In this document: one piece after another, positions 60,581 through 64,000 of the stretch
How the letters are laid out: every line of letters starts with the position of its first letter
How positions within the stretch are numbered: position 1 is the stretch's first letter
From: Levilactobacillus yonginensis
GTDB lineage: Bacteria; Bacillota; Bacilli; Lactobacillales; Lactobacillaceae
Length of the DNA: 64,000 nt
NCBI RefSeq assembly: GCF_964065165.1
Contig: NZ_OZ061549.1
Span: 1,302,001-1,366,000 of the forward strand
Direction of reading: 5' to 3'
Translations under genes and position numbers: made by a program
The notes under the pieces: generated by a model
Told to the model about the DNA's origin: nothing
Databases searched by the model: none
Seen by the model: only the letters and a program-made list of their open reading frames with translations

Positions 60581-61438
60581 CTAATAACTGTCAATAAACC
60601 GCTGTACCAGTGGACTCGGCGTAATCTCTGCCGACCACACTAGCTTCAAGGTGGTCCGCCACGGCTGATAACGAATTAGCCGGACACTGGTCTGTGGCCC
60701 ACTGACCTGCTCAGCTACTGAGTGTGGCACGATGGCCACCCCCATCCGGGCTTCAGCCCACTGAACGGCTGTCCGAGCATCATCACAGGTACAGGCAATG
60801 AACGGTGCCATCCCTTTCTGACTAAAGGTCGTCTCAAACAATTGTTCAAACCGCCGATAGATAATTAGCGGCACACTTTCAAGATCTTCCACCTTCAGGG
60901 TAGCCGCCGCAAAGTGATCGTACTTTTGCGGTACAACTGCCACCATCGATTCCGTAGCCAACTCCTTGCTAGTAAGCCCCGGTGCCGTGAACGGTGTCCG
61001 TACAATGGCTACGTCAATCAGATGCTTCGCCAGTCGGTCGATTAGGCCATAAGTGTTGTCCTCAAACAAACGAATCTGAACCTTGGGGTAATGCCGAGTC
61101 AGCGTCCGCAATTTAGCGTTTGGCGTTGCCCCGATTGACGACGAAATAACGCCAACGGATAACGTCCCCGCTAGGCCCTGGCCTAGTGAGCGCACCTGCG
61201 TATCCGCCCGATCTCGCAAATCAACCAACTGTTGCGCATAATCTCGTAACAGTTGACCGGCTGGGGTCAACGTGGTTCCCGTTGCCGAACGATTCAATAG
61301 CGTAACCCCCAGCTCACGCTCAAGCTGTTTCAGCTGGTAACTCAACGGCGGTTGTGCCATATGCAACTGTTGAGCCGCTGCCGTGATTTGGCCCGCATTC
61401 GCAACTGCTAAAAAGTATTCAAGTTGGCGAAAATTCAC
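60581..61438 (-). CDS. LysR-family transcriptional regulator
   Basis: About 285 residues. The start is taken as GTG 61438, eight bases after GGGAGG; the TTG at 61444 lies too close to it. N-terminal winged helix (NFRQLEYFLAVANAGQITAA, AQQLHMAQPPLSYQLKQLER) and a C-terminal effector domain (VGVISSSIGATPNAKLRTLT). It is next to the TSUP/DUF1634 pair on the same strand and may control it. The effector is unknown. Confidence 0.88.
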   Translation of the reverse strand: MNFRQLEYFLAVANAGQITAAAQQLHMAQPPLSYQLKQLERELGVTLLNRSATGTTLTPAGQLLRDYAQQLVDLRDRADTQVRSLGQGLAGTLSVGVISSSIGATPNAKLRTLTRHYPKVQIRLFEDNTYGLIDRLAKHLIDVAIVRTPFTAPGLTSKELATESMVAVVPQKYDHFAAATLKVEDLESVPLIIYRRFEQLFETTFSQKGMAPFIACTCDDARTAVQWAEARMGVAIVPHSVAEQVSGPQTSVRLIRYQPWRTTLKLVWSAEITPSPLVQRFIDSY

Positions 61439-61483
61439 AAGCAAGACCTCCCACTGTTTCCACCAATTATAGCAGAAATGATC

Positions 61484-62374
61484 TTACGGTTGCGTCGTTT
61501 CTCCGTTCAAGGCTCGCCGCTTGGCCTGTTGGTTCTGCTGCCGCTGATCTGCCGGCAAATTCTCTTGCAGGAGGTACTGACGAATCAATAAAACAATTTG
61601 CTTATTCTGCGGCAAGTCAGAGTGACTGGTTTCATCCCCAGTTACTGTGATTTGGGTGTAATGGGCCACTTGATTTTGGAACACATACTTTCCCTGGTTC
61701 ACGCTATTAGCTGGAACCGTGCCATCACTCGAATAGTTTTCAGTCCCCGCAACGGAATAAACCGTCAGTTTTTTCGGTAACTTTTGCCGGCCCGCAATCA
61801 ACTCTTTCAACATGGTTGTCTGTTGCGTCGTGCTATCGGATTCCATATTGTACGGTGTCGCAATCGTCATCAACCGGTCGATACTGACGTGCTGAGTCTC
61901 CCCGAAGTACTTCTCTAAAAATAGACTCAAAATCAATCCACCGTTAGAGTGACCCATCGCTGAGAAATGATTAAAATGATAAGTCTTCACTAGATCCTTA
62001 AAGGCAATATTTAGCCACTTTGCCTGCTTATTAATGTTCGTGACCCCATCCTGATTATTGTCAAAGGCAATCACGATGAAGGGATGATTATCTCCCTGAC
62101 GAATCGATCCCGTGTAAGTAACGCGACCATTCGTTTCCACCTGAACCTTCAAAACACTATGACGTACCTTGGTTTCTTTACGTAATTCCTTAATCAATGC
62201 ATCAAACCGATTCTGACTAGCACTAGACCCTGGTACCATAATGGTCGGATTCAGTGCCGTTTTATATTGAGTACGATAGTGCGTCGTTCGTTGCCGCATC
62301 CAAGCTGTGCTGGGGACAAAGACGGCCAGAATTACTAGAACACCCAATACCCAATGCCACCATTTATGCCCCAT
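61484..62374 (-). CDS. Cell-surface alpha/beta hydrolase (DUF915-like)
   Basis: About 296 residues from ATG 62374 (GGGGG about nine bases upstream); a GTG at 62383 overlaps that site. One N-terminal membrane segment (WWHWVLGVLVILAVFVPSTA), then an alpha/beta hydrolase with the nucleophile elbow AMGHSNGGLILSLF, an Asp in SVAGTENYSSDGTVPA and a late His in GDETSHSDLPQNK. Paralogue of 29890-30720. It overlaps the upstream EIIC gene by 11 bases, so the two are co-transcribed. Likely an outward-facing esterase or lipase-like enzyme. Confidence 0.82.
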   Translation of the reverse strand: MGHKWWHWVLGVLVILAVFVPSTAWMRQRTTHYRTQYKTALNPTIMVPGSSASQNRFDALIKELRKETKVRHSVLKVQVETNGRVTYTGSIRQGDNHPFIVIAFDNNQDGVTNINKQAKWLNIAFKDLVKTYHFNHFSAMGHSNGGLILSLFLEKYFGETQHVSIDRLMTIATPYNMESDSTTQQTTMLKELIAGRQKLPKKLTVYSVAGTENYSSDGTVPANSVNQGKYVFQNQVAHYTQITVTGDETSHSDLPQNKQIVLLIRQYLLQENLPADQRQQNQQAKRRALNGETTQP

Positions 62375-63677
62375 GGTTCGCACCCCCTTGGCCGTTTAAT
62401 AAGCGAACAAATGGCAAATAGACCAGCACAGAAATGCTCAAACATACCAAGCTTAAGGCCAACGCCCGCCAATCACCACCGGTCCCCACGAAGGCAATTA
62501 GGGGCCCCGGCGTCGTACTTGGCACCGGATAGACAATCGGCGGTACCAGTTTGAGCGTAATTGCCGCCCAAGCCACCCCAACGTTAACTGCTGGGGCCAC
62601 AATAAATGGAATCAACAACACGGGATTATAAAGTAACGGCAATCCTAGCAGCGTTGGTTCATTCAAATTCACTAAATTAGGTAGAAAGGTCTGGTTGGCG
62701 ATTCGCCGATAACTGACTTGTTTGGACCCGATCCAAATAGCAATCAGTAGCGCCAGCGTCATCCCCGCGCCCCCAAAGTTGGCGTAAGCGTCGCCCAAAG
62801 TATGGAGCGTTACTGGATTAGGCGCCCCCCACCCGGAACCGTGCTGGACCGCATAGGCTAAATTTTGAAGTGACGTCACCGCACTGTTACCGGCCAAAGA
62901 GACCGGTCCAATCAAACCGAACCACCACAACAGGTTGTTTAAGACCGTCACGCCCAGAATGACGAACCCCCGATGCCCCGGATTAGCCACCAGTTCGCTC
63001 AGACCCTGATAAACCAAGCCGTTTAATCCACCAGCAGTTAACCAACTCAAACCATAACCAATGCCAATGGTGACAATCAACACCACGGTCAACGGCCAGG
63101 CAACCCGACCAGTCCACGACAGTTGGTAGCGCGGGTGCTTTAATTGCCAGCGCGTTAACCACTGCATGAGGTGCGTGGCAAACCAACCCACACACAGCCC
63201 GACCACGATACCTAAGAAGATTCCTTGTGGTCCCAGGTTGGGCTCCATGAATTTAGACATGCCCTCACCGGTACTGCGATTGATCTGTTCTAACGCGTCA
63301 TAGTTCACATTTAACGTTAAGAAAGCTAGCGCACTCATGACGCCAATAGCCTGGCCATCACCACGATAAGTCTTGGCCAAATAGCGACCGGTAGTGAAGG
63401 CAATAATCACAGCCACTACGCCGTTGATCACGGTACTGGCAACCTGAATTAGTTGTTGCCACAAATCCAGTCCGGGCAACCAGTCACCCACATGATAGAT
63501 TTGAAAAAAGAACCCGTTACTGGCTAGAAAGCTCTGACCAATAACGTCGATCAACGTCATGACTAAGACAAACGGATAAGCGATACGTAAGGCTTCTCTA
63601 ATTGCGCGAGCCGCCCGCCATCGACTCACCCGTTGATTGAACCGCCACAATCTCCTTAAAGGTCGCCACTGTTCCAT
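62364..63677 (-). CDS. Orphan PTS EIIC, lactose/cellobiose type
   Basis: 437 residues from ATG 63677 with GAGAGGTGG upstream; an in-frame start at 63695 lies before that site. About ten membrane segments in the pattern of lactose/cellobiose (ChbC/CelB) EIIC. Typical stretches: YPFVLVMTLIDVIGQSFLAS, LLWWFGLIGPVSLAGNS and the conserved LVNLNEPTLLGLPLLYNPVL, which holds the Asn-Glu of the substrate site. No EIIA, EIIB or glycosidase gene adjoins it; instead it is coupled to a hydrolase gene. It must borrow EIIB from elsewhere, or has another role. Confidence 0.85.
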   Translation of the reverse strand: MEQWRPLRRLWRFNQRVSRWRAARAIREALRIAYPFVLVMTLIDVIGQSFLASNGFFFQIYHVGDWLPGLDLWQQLIQVASTVINGVVAVIIAFTTGRYLAKTYRGDGQAIGVMSALAFLTLNVNYDALEQINRSTGEGMSKFMEPNLGPQGIFLGIVVGLCVGWFATHLMQWLTRWQLKHPRYQLSWTGRVAWPLTVVLIVTIGIGYGLSWLTAGGLNGLVYQGLSELVANPGHRGFVILGVTVLNNLLWWFGLIGPVSLAGNSAVTSLQNLAYAVQHGSGWGAPNPVTLHTLGDAYANFGGAGMTLALLIAIWIGSKQVSYRRIANQTFLPNLVNLNEPTLLGLPLLYNPVLLIPFIVAPAVNVGVAWAAITLKLVPPIVYPVPSTTPGPLIAFVGTGGDWRALALSLVCLSISVLVYLPFVRLLNGQGGANHGA

Positions 63678-63888
63678 GGTGCCACCTCTCCCCAACTACA
63701 CATATTTATCACTATTATACGAGTTTCCCAGGCAAGATTAGCCCTGACGTCTTATAAATTATTCTTTAGATTGGTCAACTAGTCGATGGGCTACCTCCCC
63801 CATTAGTCACGAAAAGTGCCTATAAATACCCGTTCTCCCGGCGTATACTAAAGGCGTGTCAAAATACATAGTAATTGGAGATGGAGTC

Positions 63889-64000
63889 ATGCAACTCAGA
63901 CAGCGCCTACTAATCGCCACCCTGTTGGCCCTTGGCTTACTCATCGGCCCAGGATCATCGGTGACCGCCCACGCCAAATACAAGGGACATTCACAAACCC
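63889..64000 (+). CDS. Secreted protein, N-terminus only (3' end outside window)
   Basis: ATG at 63889 with GGAG about eight bases upstream. The 37 visible residues are a signal peptide (QRLLIATLLALGLLIGPGSS) followed by VTAHAKYKGHSQT, cleavage probably after AHA. A TATACT box lies at 63844. The function cannot be told. The 210 bases before it contain only promoter-like DNA. Confidence 0.65.
   Translation, partial: MQLRQRLLIATLLALGLLIGPGSSVTAHAKYKGHSQT

Overview
The window looks like a chromosomal segment of a heterofermentative lactobacillus close to Levilactobacillus (L. brevis relatives). Pointers are two tandem short-chain dehydrogenases almost like the known R-specific alcohol dehydrogenase of L. 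brevis, a GH65 maltose phosphorylase with its permease, surface proteins with KxYKxGKxW signal peptides and LPQTxE-type sorting signals, and strong GGAGG ribosome binding sites. There is no tRNA, rRNA, insertion sequence, prophage or CRISPR array. The genus call is inference from protein resemblance.

Layout. 1-3.4 kb: end of a GH43 beta-xylosidase gene with its sugar permease, then a TSUP permease. 3.8-16.1 kb: five wall-anchored proteins (one choice-of-anchor-A, three leucine-rich-repeat and one MucBP protein). 16.5-19.9 kb: a TPP-riboswitch-controlled pyrimidine (HMP) ABC transporter operon ending in a TatD-like hydrolase. 20.3-28.8 kb: aquaglyceroporin, NlpC/P60 hydrolase, an Spx-like protein behind a CIRCE-like palindrome, two secreted or lipoproteins sharing an unnamed repeated domain, a secreted beta-helix protein and a MarR regulator. 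29-33.4 kb: HAD phosphatase, alpha/beta hydrolase, galM, a zinc-independent S14 gene behind a Zur-type box, and a small unknown protein. 34.2-39.4 kb: maltose phosphorylase, maltose permease and LacI-type regulator, with operators visible at the permease promoter. 40-52 kb: secreted protein, giant coiled-coil SEC10/PgrA surface protein, CiaRH-like two-component system, YfhO-like membrane protein and another secreted protein. 52-64 kb: Na+/H+ antiporter with a terminator in its leader, small membrane protein, small alarmone synthetase overlapping an MFS exporter, two tandem R-ADH genes, DUF1634 plus TSUP, LysR regulator, DUF915-type hydrolase overlapping an orphan PTS EIIC, and the start of a secreted protein.

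The most unusual content is between the genes. At least twelve copies of a roughly 160-215 bp element sit in intergenic DNA, in either orientation. Each folds as a closing stem (imperfect terminal inverted repeats) around three hairpin arms. The arm sequences differ from copy to copy but stay self-complementary, and the same mismatches recur: T opposite T in one arm, A opposite G in the other two. Two shorter relatives (20.15 and 22.5 kb) and a second, unrelated palindromic family (five copies, roughly 85-125 bp) are also present. Copies sit directly against stop codons, between a stop and its terminator, and between malT and mapA. I know of no description of this element, but I could not search for one.

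How the genes work together: sugar import and cleavage (xylosides, maltose), cell-surface display and remodelling, metal and vitamin sensing (Zur box, TPP riboswitch) and stress control (CIRCE-like site, alarmone synthetase, CiaRH-like system) lie side by side, as is typical of a plant- or food-associated lactobacillus.
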